The notes beneath the pieces are model-generated. The model saw only the letters and a list, made by a program, of their open reading frames with translations, did not search any database and was not told the origin of the DNA. A program made the translations under genes and the position numbers. A stretch of 16,599 bases of DNA from JALRAP01 sp046302815 (lineage in GTDB: Bacteria; Bacteroidota; Bacteroidia; AKYH767-A; OLB10): contig JBKCHO010000084.1 of NCBI GenBank assembly GCA_046302815.1, positions 1 to 16,599 on the forward strand, written 5' to 3'. Shown in pieces: positions 9,501-14,327 of this stretch (position 1 is its first letter; the number at the start of each line of letters is the position of its first letter).

Positions 9501-10927
9501 ATGGTACTGTTACTGTAGTAGTCAATGGCGGCACCAACCCTATGACATACCAACTCAATAATGGAGTTGGGCAACCTCTTTCAACCTTTACCACTGTTAG
9601 TGCCGGCGTTCAAAATATCCTTGTCACAGATGCCAATGGCTGTACTATAAGCGCCACAACAACCATATCGGAACCGCTTCCATTAACTATCAGCGTGGGC
9701 GGCTCAACGCAAATTTGTATAGGCGGATCTGCAACTATTTCGGCGAGCGCCAATGGTGGCAACGGCGGATTCATCTTCTCATGGAACAATGGCGTGACCG
9801 GGTCATCTCAAACAGTTTCTCCAACCACAGCAACAGTTTATACTGTTACAGTAACGGACTCATTGGGTTGTCCCGGATCAGCAACTACGGTGAGCATTGG
9901 TGTTAATCCTCCTATACAGTTAACCATCACGCCTAATGATACCATTTGTGAGGGGCAATCCTCATCCATTGTAGCATTAGCCAATGGTGGAGATGGAGGA
10001 CCTTACACTTATCATTGGTCGGGTATGACAAATACGGGAAGCAGCTTAACGGTTTCCCCGATGATGTCAACTTCATATACCGTTACAGTAACAGACGGAT
10101 GTACGACACCTTTCGCCACTGCCAACACCCAAGTAATGGTCAATCCGTTACCATCGGTTGACATAACACTGAACCCATACCAAGGTTGTATTCCATTGAC
10201 TGTCGATTTCTCCGTATTGAATAACACGGGATCGGGCACACAATACCAATGGGATTTTGGAGATGGAAGCAACTCTACATCTTTTGCACCATCTCACACT
10301 TACACTGAACCAGGAACATTCACCATCAAGTTCCTCGCAGTATCTTCCGCAGGTTGCCAAAGGCAAGTGATTTTGCCCGACACCATCCATGCATGGCCAA
10401 TACCCAACGCCATCATCAGCGCAACTCCATCCGTAACATCCATCCTTTATCCTATTGTTCAATTCAAGGATGTTGGAATAGGAGCCAATTCCTGGATTTG
10501 GGACTTTGGTGACAATTCATCTCTTGGAAATGGTCAAACCGTTACCCATACATACGAGATACCAAACAATTATGAAGTTATCCTATTCGTAGAAAATCAA
10601 TACGGTTGTCGAGATACAGCTTACACCCGCATCATCATTGAAAACGAATCCACACTTTATGTACCCAATGCATTCACACCTAATGGTGATGGCGTCAACG
10701 ATATGTTCAATGTATACGGAATTGGCATACAATCGGGAACCATGAGTATTTTCAATAGATGGGGGCAAAAAATATTCACTACTGATAATCCTGAAAAAGG
10801 ATGGAATGGGGAGTTTGGTGATACAGGAAATGTGTGCAGTATTGGCGTTTATGTTTACCGTATTGATGTGGTAACCTATACTGGCGAAAAACGAACTTTG
10901 TTTGGTCGGGTTTCGCTTGTGGAATAG
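2..10927 (+). CDS. Giant SprB-repeat adhesin with T9SS type B sorting domain (5' end outside window)
   Basis: Predicted cell-surface or secreted adhesin exported by Sec and then the type IX secretion system. The frame is open from base 2 to the TAG at 10925-10927, giving 3,641 visible residues; the signal peptide and true start lie to the left, and the TTG at 113 is not a start. Order: partial unit, about 42 units resembling the SprB repeat family, two Ig/PKD-like units, two PKD domains, then a type B C-terminal domain. Each complete unit has one Cys near its start (typically TC or SC) and ends in an invariant DxxGC followed by a Pro-containing linker. Composition is Ser/Thr/Asn/Gly rich and acidic. 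By family analogy (SprB of Flavobacterium johnsoniae) it may serve in gliding, adhesion or biofilm, but the ligand is unknown and I would not call it sprB. DUF4199 follows after 15 nt. Confidence 0.95.
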   Translation, partial: YSGTGSFTVGAGAYSYTVTDANGCTAVTNINISEPTLLTSAATPSPALCNGAATGSVVVTGAGGTAPYSGIGTFTGLAAGSYSYTVTDANGCTSVVNATVTEPALLTAASSSGAIACFGGTTSVSVSGGGGTAPYSGTGSFTVGAGAYSYTVTDANGCTAVTNINVAQPTLLTGIFSSTTASCGNSNGTITINPSGGTSGYTYSINNGTTSQPSNTFTGLLAGTYPVLVTDANGCTTIINASISNTLAPIISNINTTNNNCFNSNNGSITINASSGTGNLQFSIDNGTTFQSGSIFNGLSAGTYNIIVSDALGCLASATATITQPNVLTSSTTTGSISCFNGTTTIVVGAAGGTLPYSGVGTYTVGAGNYNYTVTDANGCTSTTSAIVSQPTLLTISASSTPVTCNGGNNGSVTVTSNGGTTPYSVSGLTTNLSAGTYNYIVTDANGCTVSTNATVNEPGALVANGTTTPASCGNNNGSASVLVSGGTQGYTYSINNGLTSQGSGTFSNLLAGSYSILITDANGCTVNAIVNVANTSSPSISSISQTPNSCFNSNNGTIQIIASGGTGSLQYSINGGSSFQTGNTFSNLAAGSYNIVVVDALGCQTTSTTILTQPAPLSATNNVTNIACFGGTASVNISANGGTSPYSGTGTFTVTAGAYSYTVTDANGCTTSTSINITQPTLLTTSTSTNPVSCNGGSNGSLMISAIGGTTPYSGTGSVNNLAAGNYSYVITDANGCTSTATATINQPPALSATTNSTPSTCGNADGSITINANGGVSPYTYNTTGSYQSSNQFNNVLSGSYTVIVQDANGCTFTTSVNVANQSAPSVLSVVPTNVTCYGASNGSATIAANGGTGTLQYSIDNGSTFQNSNTFNNLSPGNYQVVVTDANGCTAISTFVISQPTQLNATFNTVNTTCTSANGTISVNATGGTPGYQYSFNNGASFQNNPTLSGILSGTYNILVTDINGCSSIGSATLTDAPGPVVSNVSASNITCFGLINGSATININGGSNPVTYSLNSGAPQSTGIFNNLSNGSYTVLITDANGCTANSNFNISQPTAINASYSSINSTCGNSDGSITIAASGGIGGYTYSLNNGSTSQGSPIFNLMPAGSYNILITDANGCTQTISASINNSAAPIIQSSTSTNISCNGSANGSITVISTGGTGTLVYNLNGGPSQTSGVFNNLGPGTYTISVSDNNGCTASTQATISQPSVLVATGSSTSSTCGNNNGSLNFTAQGGTAPFSYSLNAGSSQSSNSFNNLVQGTYTLLVTDANGCTTSLQTQVAGAPGPILTQGVATNITCNGLSNGSIQIVSTGGTAPIQYSINGGTTYSSTSSFQNLGPGSYNLMITDANGCTSVSSTTISQPLALGLTASTTNSTCGQSDGSIIISANGGTTPYSFSINGGLTYQPIASFNSLPAGSYNLVLTDANGCSLTGTTIINNDAAPTIASSTSDDITCYGLGNGTINIVAAGGTGPLTYILNGGTPQNSGAYSGLGPGIYNIVISDINGCTTTSQLTINEPQLLSVNATNTPATCGNANGTISITSNGGISPYTYTINGTSNGNSNSITGIGQGVYSIVVTDQNGCSVNTSTNISNIAGPTLAAISSTNVTCNGQNNGAISIATTGGTTPIQYSINNGSTNSINSFFGNLAPGNYSVLVTDANGCTTAGNAQITQPTSLSINSTSSAATCGSNNGSFNVSANGGMPPYQYSGNAGVSFQPSGNFIGYGPGSYSIVVTDASGCSTNGNVSISNSAAPVVTSIPVSNITCNGYGNGSLTINVNGGVAPITYSINGGFTTSTNNTFSNLGPGSYNILVTDGNGCTGSSTATISQPSSININSTTTNASCGNSDGTATISATGGSGTLNYSLNGGPGQTLGSFTNLAAGNYNIIVTDQSGCTSSIVASVSNNTAPIISNVNGTPVDCSGNSNGTITINANGGTAPLTYSIDNGTNYQSSPFFTALSGGTYSISVLDANGCLATSNISINEPVALTISTLQTNTTCGNANGTISSLATGGSTPYSYSINNGSTSQTTGSFVGLSSGNYSVLITDNNGCTAISTVNISNLAGPVALLALTTNITCFGLTNGSITANATGGSQPLYYSLNGGSAQSSNYFGNLAQGPYSITITDVNGCTATANSNITSPSQINLSVFNSNSTCGNANGTIIINASGGTGALNYSNNGGLTYQANGSFTGLGSGNYSIVVTDANGCSSTTSSSIAGAPGPVLSNQSSNNISCYNQSNGNITVTASNGTAPLSYSISSGLTQPTGVFNNLSAGNYTITVTDANGCSAATTQLLTQPSALLTSIASTPSTCQNGTNGSANVSVSGGTTPYTYTWSGSTSTTNTANNLVSGSYSVTITDNNGCSTNLNTTVNNIPGPNINSITTVDNTCFQSNNGTAITQISGGTGPFNYALNGTLNQSSGSFTNLPAGPGSITVSDNNGCTSTLGFVISQPQPVSLSSIAVSSTCGNSNGNISFVANGGTAPYTYSNNGGLSYQPNPVFNNLTAGNYNISVMDANGCTATSTDTIGDLTGPTIVSNTFGNPTCYNSGNGTITLAASGNGPLNYSINNGVNNQSSPIFSGLGAGSYNILVTDVNGCTVTTNSVITEPDPLISITSTNPSICNNGTNGNASVAVQGGTLPYVYLWNTGAVSSSISNVPAGSYTITVTDANGCTSIQNAIVANISGPSISTVLTSDNSCFQSNNGGVSITISSGTGPFNFNLNGTANQSNGVFTNLPAGPGSILITDNNGCTTTATFVINQPSPLTFASQNSSSTCGNNNGALSLSGSGGTSPYTFSNNGGTTYQAQGLFQGLNAGNYIVSIMDANGCITNNTETINDLAGPILTSTAIINPSCFNSTDGIITLTANGNGNLSYSINNGANTQTNPNFQNLVAGNYSILVTDTNGCTTTGIATLVQPDALMASTITNPSICDGTSNGNAAVSTQGGTPPYSYLWNNGTSATSLNNVIAGIYTITITDNNGCTLQQSVSIGNIASPILTNLSTTNNTCNQQGDGSAIVSVTSGTSPYSYSINGGTTSQNNGAFQNLFAGNYTIIITDANGCTIDSAFYINEPLPISVNLSTIGSVCGGSNGSIIAVANGGTPPYQYSNNNGATFQTGSSFGNMLAGTYPLIITDSNGCILNASATVTDAPGPVLSSISSTNASCNGLADGTVTVVVNGGTNPMTYQLNNGVGQPLSTFTTVSAGVQNILVTDANGCTISATTTISEPLPLTISVGGSTQICIGGSATISASANGGNGGFIFSWNNGVTGSSQTVSPTTATVYTVTVTDSLGCPGSATTVSIGVNPPIQLTITPNDTICEGQSSSIVALANGGDGGPYTYHWSGMTNTGSSLTVSPMMSTSYTVTVTDGCTTPFATANTQVMVNPLPSVDITLNPYQGCIPLTVDFSVLNNTGSGTQYQWDFGDGSNSTSFAPSHTYTEPGTFTIKFLAVSSAGCQRQVILPDTIHAWPIPNAIISATPSVTSILYPIVQFKDVGIGANSWIWDFGDNSSLGNGQTVTHTYEIPNNYEVILFVENQYGCRDTAYTRIIIENESTLYVPNAFTPNGDGVNDMFNVYGIGIQSGTMSIFNRWGQKIFTTDNPEKGWNGEFGDTGNVCSIGVYVYRIDVVTYTGEKRTLFGRVSLVE
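518..2257 (+). repeat. Two four-unit repeat blocks, N-terminal side of visible array
   Basis: Two successive blocks (518-1390, 873 nt; 1391-2257, 867 nt) repeat the same order of four unit types. First is a unit with SCGN near its start and a YSINNG strand. Second is one with CFNSNNG and DALGC. Third is a short unit with TCFGG-like start and PYSG..T(Y/F)TV. Fourth is a unit with TCNGG or SCNGG. Order and type are conserved at the protein level, while the DNA has many synonymous differences. This suggests block duplication that is old relative to the 5' edge copies. Confidence 0.85.
2258..6910 (+). repeat. Regular alternating two-unit repeats, central array
   Basis: Twenty units alternate between two types. 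One usually has STCG/ATCG near its start and ends in a linker with AAP, AGP or PGP. The other usually has NITC or NVTC and ends in QP or EP. From 2720 the pairs start at 2720, 3185, 3650, 4115, 4580, 5045, 5513, 5978 and 6443, so pair length is 465 nt (155 residues) seven times and 468 nt twice. Seen as four-unit blocks from 2258, lengths are 927, 930, 930, 933 and 933 nt. Confidence 0.88.
6911..9685 (+). repeat. Three four-unit repeat blocks, C-terminal side of array
   Basis: Blocks at 6911-7834 (924 nt), 7835-8758 (924 nt) and 8759-9685 (927 nt) repeat one order. Unit 1 carries a Trp (TWSG, LWNTG, LWNNG) and a Q/NG(T/S)NG(S/N)A segment. Unit 2 has DN(T/S)CFQSNNG and LPAGPGS in the first two blocks. 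Unit 3 has YSNNGG or YSNNNG. Unit 4 has a GNGPL or GNGNL segment in the first two blocks. The third block is the most diverged. The Trp residues here are the first in the visible protein. Confidence 0.87.
9686..10156 (+). other. Two Ig/PKD-like domains in adhesin
   Basis: Two units (9686-9916 and 9917-10156) break the repeat pattern. Each has an IC.G start, a SWNNG or HWSG strand, a run of V.P...T.Y and a TVTVTD end. This matches the Ig-like or PKD-like modules common in Bacteroidota surface proteins. The first His of the visible protein is here, at 10013-10015. The exact family is inferred from pattern alone. Confidence 0.65.
10157..10648 (+). other. Two PKD domains in adhesin
   Basis: Both domains show the PKD signature of a WDFGD motif followed by a (H)TY strand. 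The first (10157-10408) has YQWDFGDGS then SHTYTEPGTF. The second (10409-10648) has WIWDFGDNS then THTYEIPNNY. PKD domains are beta-sandwich spacers of secreted proteins. Lys and Arg appear in the protein only from this region onward, the first Lys at 10328-10330. Confidence 0.9.
10649..10924 (+). other. T9SS type B (gliding motility-associated) C-terminal sorting domain
   Basis: These 92 residues carry the family signature: YVPNAFTPNGDGVNDMF, then SIFNRWGQKIF, GWNG, GVYVYRI and a final GRVSLVE. This domain class directs export through the type IX machinery, as in SprB. A Cys sits just before GVYVY, where I would expect the usual lP.G residues; otherwise the domain looks intact and ends exactly at the stop. 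Confidence 0.95.
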
Positions 10928-10942
10928 GATTAAATTTGCGTT

Positions 10943-11494
10943 ATGAAAAAAACCGTTGTATTTAATGGAGTAGCTGCTGGCATCCTACTCGGCGCCATGT
11001 TTGTAATTCCAATATCGATTCAGGAATCACCTGCTTCTTCCGGATTGACCTTTACCCTTGCAAACATTCTCTTGATAGCCGCCTTAAGTCTGGTGTTTTT
11101 TGCAATAAGAAATGTAAGAGACAGGCAACAAGGTGGTTTCATTTCATTCAATCAGGCTTTTAAAGCCGGTATGACTGTCATACTTATAGGTACATCCATT
11201 TACACTAGCACCAAGGTGGTATATGCTTTGACCATCAACAAAACTTACATCGAAGCGTCTCTCGATAAAACCATGGAGGAGGAATCCAAAAGAATTATTG
11301 CGGACAAAGACATAAAAGATTCCGACAAACAAAAAATGATTCAGTCGTTTAAGGAAAACATGGATGACTTGAAATCCCCTTGGGCTTTTGCCTTAAGCTC
11401 CACCTTGGATGTTTTCCCAATGGGACTGGTTATTACTCTGCTTTGTTCGGCTTTGATGAAGCGAGAGTATAAACCCATTAATCCTGCTTCCTAA
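10943..11494 (+). CDS. DUF4199 domain-containing membrane protein
   Basis: A 183-residue protein with an apparent four-segment membrane topology: hydrophobic stretches near residues 7-27, 35-55, 72-95 and 146-168. A charged loop (about 100-140, rich in Lys, Glu and Asp) lies between the third and fourth. The layout, and a segment with FFAIRN..R followed by GG.ISF.QAFKAG, match DUF4199 proteins of Bacteroidota, whose function is unknown. The ATG at 10943 is 15 nt after the adhesin stop, so the two may be co-transcribed. A TAAATTTG at 10931-10938 resembles a Bacteroidota -7 element but sits too close to the start to be convincing. The 3' end overlaps the convergent OstA-like gene by 17 nt. Family assignment is from pattern recognition only. 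Confidence 0.75.
   Translation: MKKTVVFNGVAAGILLGAMFVIPISIQESPASSGLTFTLANILLIAALSLVFFAIRNVRDRQQGGFISFNQAFKAGMTVILIGTSIYTSTKVVYALTINKTYIEASLDKTMEEESKRIIADKDIKDSDKQKMIQSFKENMDDLKSPWAFALSSTLDVFPMGLVITLLCSALMKREYKPINPAS
11478..11494. other. Tail-to-tail overlap of convergent genes
   Basis: The last 17 nt of the DUF4199 gene (TAA at 11492-11494, + strand) overlap the last 17 nt of the OstA-like gene (TAA at 11480-11478, - strand). There is no room for a separate terminator, and I see no stem-loop with a T run on either side, so transcripts from the two groups probably run into each other. Confidence 0.85.
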
Positions 11495-13001
11495 AAATAT
11501 CGGCACGATCCTTGGGTCGCATCGATTCCAACCACTCAAAACCTTTCAACATCAATTCTGAAGGAGGGAGCTCTTCTATGGGATATAGGGTTGCATCAGG
11601 TTGATTGATGAGTGTAATCTCTTTCACTTGCCTTTCCGACATATCAATTCGCATGTCACTGCATTCAGCACTGTTGACCCCGGTGAGCTTTTTATCAGAA
11701 TCAGCCGTATAATATATAGACTGTCCATTGCCTTTAACCACAACCGAAACCAACTCGCCATCCTTGAAAAAGCCATCCATGTCCCTACCACTTATTTGAT
11801 TAAATCGAAAGGAATCTACCTGGGAGGAGATAAATGATGAAGAAAAGAGTTGCATGTCGCGAGGACCATCATCTTGGAGCCGCATTTTAACGAGATCGGA
11901 CCTTACCTGATTTGAATCACTCCATATCACAGGATCGAAACTCATTGTCATAATTGAATCGGGGGTGGTATAAGACAAAGAATCGCAAACACCCTGCAAA
12001 TCCGATTTATAGAATCGCACATTACGATACGCCAACCAAAATGAGATTTTTTTGATGGTATCTTCCATAGCGAAGAGCGTGTCTGCATGCAAGAACAAGG
12101 AATCCGTTTTAAAAGCCCTTACCAACTCTGCATTTCCAGTTACAAAGGCTGTTCTTTTTAAGTCGTCGCTAAAACCCTTATCACCTGTAATGGTTACAGC
12201 TCGGGATGTATCGGAAATAGACACTCTACCGAAGGCCTTGCCTCTGCGGGTCGTATTGTCGAAATCCAAGGTGTCTCCGCTTAGGGTGCTGGTTCGGGAA
12301 ACAATTCGGTTCGGCTTATAAAATCTCGACTTGGAATTCTTGGTATCATAAAACCCATTCTCACAGTAAATCCAGGTGGAATCGGATTGGGTTGAATATA
12401 TATGTGTAGGTCCGGTGAAAAGAGCTGTCGCTGTTTTGGTCAAGTAACCAAGAGAGTCGGCTTCGATGCGATACCTTGGATTTAACAACAGAACTGAATC
12501 AGAGAAAAAGACCCTGCTTTGCTTTGAGTAATAATAACCTTTGATGCTGGTCAGTACATTTTCGTTGTCCATCAAAGTACCAAACTCCTCATAAAAAGCC
12601 ATATCACCAGGCATATCATATGATAGCTTTTCAGAACGAAGTTTCATTTTCCTATCAGCAAGCAACACATCACCAGTCACCACAGCCAATCCAGAATTAC
12701 CATCATACTTAAGGTTCTTGCCAGTAAGATTGAGCGTATCACCTTGCTTGATCCTCACATTTCCATAAGCATCCAAAGAGTTCGATTCCTGGTAAAGGTA
12801 TGCGCTGTCACAATACATCAAAGCACCTCTGTGCTTGAATACAACATTGCCCTTAAGCAACGAAACTCCCTTTCCAATGGATTCATCACCTTCGAATACA
12901 TCTGAATTGACGATTTCAATGGATGAAGTTTTTTCTTGTGCATAGCCCATTCCTGCCAATGCAAAAAACAGAACCAGAGAGATGATTACGGGTTTGAACA
13001 T
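11478..13001 (-). CDS. OstA-like / LptA-related envelope protein
   Basis: A 507-residue exported protein. Residues 1-21 form a signal peptide with a hydrophobic core and an AGMGYA|Q cleavage site, so it is periplasmic or envelope bound. The mature part is a string of short beta segments of the form adsL.Y....  ..a..tGnv.l.d, for example SAYLY near residues 66-70, GKNLKYDG and the ALFTGPTHIYS segment. This fits OstA-like proteins of Bacteroidota (OstA_2-type domain), related to LptA and the N-domain of LptD that carry lipopolysaccharide to the outer membrane. It is far longer than E. coli LptA (185 residues), as is usual for this version. It starts 25 nt after purA and is the last gene of the probable operon. 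Its exact role in LPS transport is an inference. Confidence 0.85.
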   Translation of the reverse strand: MFKPVIISLVLFFALAGMGYAQEKTSSIEIVNSDVFEGDESIGKGVSLLKGNVVFKHRGALMYCDSAYLYQESNSLDAYGNVRIKQGDTLNLTGKNLKYDGNSGLAVVTGDVLLADRKMKLRSEKLSYDMPGDMAFYEEFGTLMDNENVLTSIKGYYYSKQSRVFFSDSVLLLNPRYRIEADSLGYLTKTATALFTGPTHIYSTQSDSTWIYCENGFYDTKNSKSRFYKPNRIVSRTSTLSGDTLDFDNTTRRGKAFGRVSISDTSRAVTITGDKGFSDDLKRTAFVTGNAELVRAFKTDSLFLHADTLFAMEDTIKKISFWLAYRNVRFYKSDLQGVCDSLSYTTPDSIMTMSFDPVIWSDSNQVRSDLVKMRLQDDGPRDMQLFSSSFISSQVDSFRFNQISGRDMDGFFKDGELVSVVVKGNGQSIYYTADSDKKLTGVNSAECSDMRIDMSERQVKEITLINQPDATLYPIEELPPSELMLKGFEWLESMRPKDRADIFRKQD

Positions 13002-13026
13002 GTCTTAAAGACCGACCTGTGGTATA

Positions 13027-14307
13027 TCAGGCAAATTCCGGGATTCGGATCAATGTTTGTTTCCGATCCGGCCCAACCGAGACAATAACAACGGGAACAC
13101 CAAGTTCAGACTCTATAAAGGAAACATAGCTGCTCAACTCAGAGGGTAAATCAGAAACATCTTTAATTTGATCAACCGGCTGTTCCCATCCATGAAAATC
13201 CTTGTATACAGGTTCAACACGGTTGTTTACTATATCGAAGGGCATTCGATCAACAGCTACGCCATTGTGGATGTAGTGCGTACAAACACGCACCGTATCA
13301 AATCCACTCAGAACATCGGGCTTTGTCATGATCAACCGAGTCACTCCGTTCAACATGATGGCGTATCGAAGTGCAGGCAAATCGAGCCAACCACATCTTC
13401 GTGGCCTTCCCGTTGTAGATCCGAATTCATTACCGGCTTTGCGCATCCTTTCACCAGTCTCATCATCAAGTTCGGTAGGAAACGGACCGCTCCCCACCCT
13501 TGTGCAATAAGCTTTGAAAATACCGTAGACCTCGCCAATTCGGGTGGGAGCAATACCCAGTCCGGTGCATGTGCCAGCCGTGATGGTATTGGATGATGTT
13601 ACGAAAGGATATGACCCGAAATCAATATCCAACAGAGAGCCCTGTGCGCCTTCGGCAAGTACCGTTTTGCCTTGGTTCAAATAACCGTTGACCTCATATT
13701 CACTGTCAACTAGATTAAGTTTTCGAATGGTATTGATACCCTCTTCCCATCCTTGATTGAACTCATCCAATGGCTTTTCGAAATTGAGATGACGAAGCAA
13801 TTCCTTGTGCTTTTCAACTAAACCATTGTATCTGTTTTCAAATTCAGGGTGTTCAATATCCCCGACTCTCAGACCGTTTCTTCCGGTTTTATCCATGTAT
13901 GCAGGGCCTATACCCTTCAGTGTGGAGCCAATTTTTGACTTTCCTTTACTGAGTTCAGATGCGGCATCAAGCATCCTGTGTGTTGGTAGAATCAAATGGG
14001 CCTTACGGGAGATGTAAAGACTTTTGTTCACATCTACTCCAAGCTTAACAAGAGCATCGATCTCGCGTTTCAAAACCACCGGGTCGATTACCACACCGTT
14101 ACCTATGATATTTACTTTCTCAGGATGGAAAATCCCAGATGGAATTGTGTGAAGCACATGTTTCAAACCCTCGAACTCCAAGGTGTGTCCTGCGTTAGGT
14201 CCGCCTTGGAAACGGGCAATCACATCATATCTTGGAGCTAAAACATCAACAACCTTTCCTTTTCCCTCGTCACCCCATTGCAAGCCTAGCAATACATCTG
14301 CCTTCAT
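13027..14307 (-). CDS. purA: Adenylosuccinate synthase
   Basis: Joins IMP and aspartate, with GTP hydrolysis, to form adenylosuccinate, the first committed step from IMP to AMP (EC 6.3.4.4); a cytoplasmic dimer. The 426-residue length is normal. The GTP-binding and catalytic loop WGDEGKGK is at residues 11-18, giving the catalytic Asp13, and NAGHT gives the catalytic His41. Other family segments are GSTLKGIGPAY (about 128-137), LAEGAQGSLLDIDFG, a TSSNTITAG loop, STTGRPRRCGWLDLPALRY and TKPDVLSGFD. All expected key residues appear present. The ATG at 14307 follows the STAS stop by 20 nt. In E. coli this enzyme is inhibited by (p)ppGpp, which makes its place downstream of a RelA/SpoT gene notable. 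Confidence 0.98.
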   Translation of the reverse strand: MKADVLLGLQWGDEGKGKVVDVLAPRYDVIARFQGGPNAGHTLEFEGLKHVLHTIPSGIFHPEKVNIIGNGVVIDPVVLKREIDALVKLGVDVNKSLYISRKAHLILPTHRMLDAASELSKGKSKIGSTLKGIGPAYMDKTGRNGLRVGDIEHPEFENRYNGLVEKHKELLRHLNFEKPLDEFNQGWEEGINTIRKLNLVDSEYEVNGYLNQGKTVLAEGAQGSLLDIDFGSYPFVTSSNTITAGTCTGLGIAPTRIGEVYGIFKAYCTRVGSGPFPTELDDETGERMRKAGNEFGSTTGRPRRCGWLDLPALRYAIMLNGVTRLIMTKPDVLSGFDTVRVCTHYIHNGVAVDRMPFDIVNNRVEPVYKDFHGWEQPVDQIKDVSDLPSELSSYVSFIESELGVPVVIVSVGPDRKQTLIRIPEFA

Positions 14308-14327
14308 CGTTTGGAAATTTTGACGGG

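Noticed and set aside
2..9685. Tandem DNA repeats as a possible CRISPR array or satellite
   Set aside because: Units are about 200-240 nt, diverged and continuously coding in one frame; no short identical repeats with unique spacers.
10148..10462. 104-codon open frame on the - strand over the PKD domains
   Set aside because: Antisense to well-supported PKD domains, Cys/Trp rich with no recognisable domain.
2..10927. Naming the adhesin sprB
   Set aside because: Repeat type and sorting domain are shared by many Bacteroidota surface proteins; nothing here shows orthology to the gliding adhesin itself, and the N-terminus is missing.
10931..10938. TAAATTTG matching the Bacteroidota -7 promoter consensus (TAnnTTTG)
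   Set aside because: It ends 4 nt before the DUF4199 ATG, and no TTG/TTTG lies at the right distance upstream (candidates are 11 or 26 nt away). Probably chance in an AT-rich gap.
13002..13012. Small perfect inverted repeat GTCTTAAAGAC just upstream of the OstA-like start
   Set aside because: Only 5-bp arms around one base, no T run, and within a 25-nt operon gap; too weak to call a terminator or operator.
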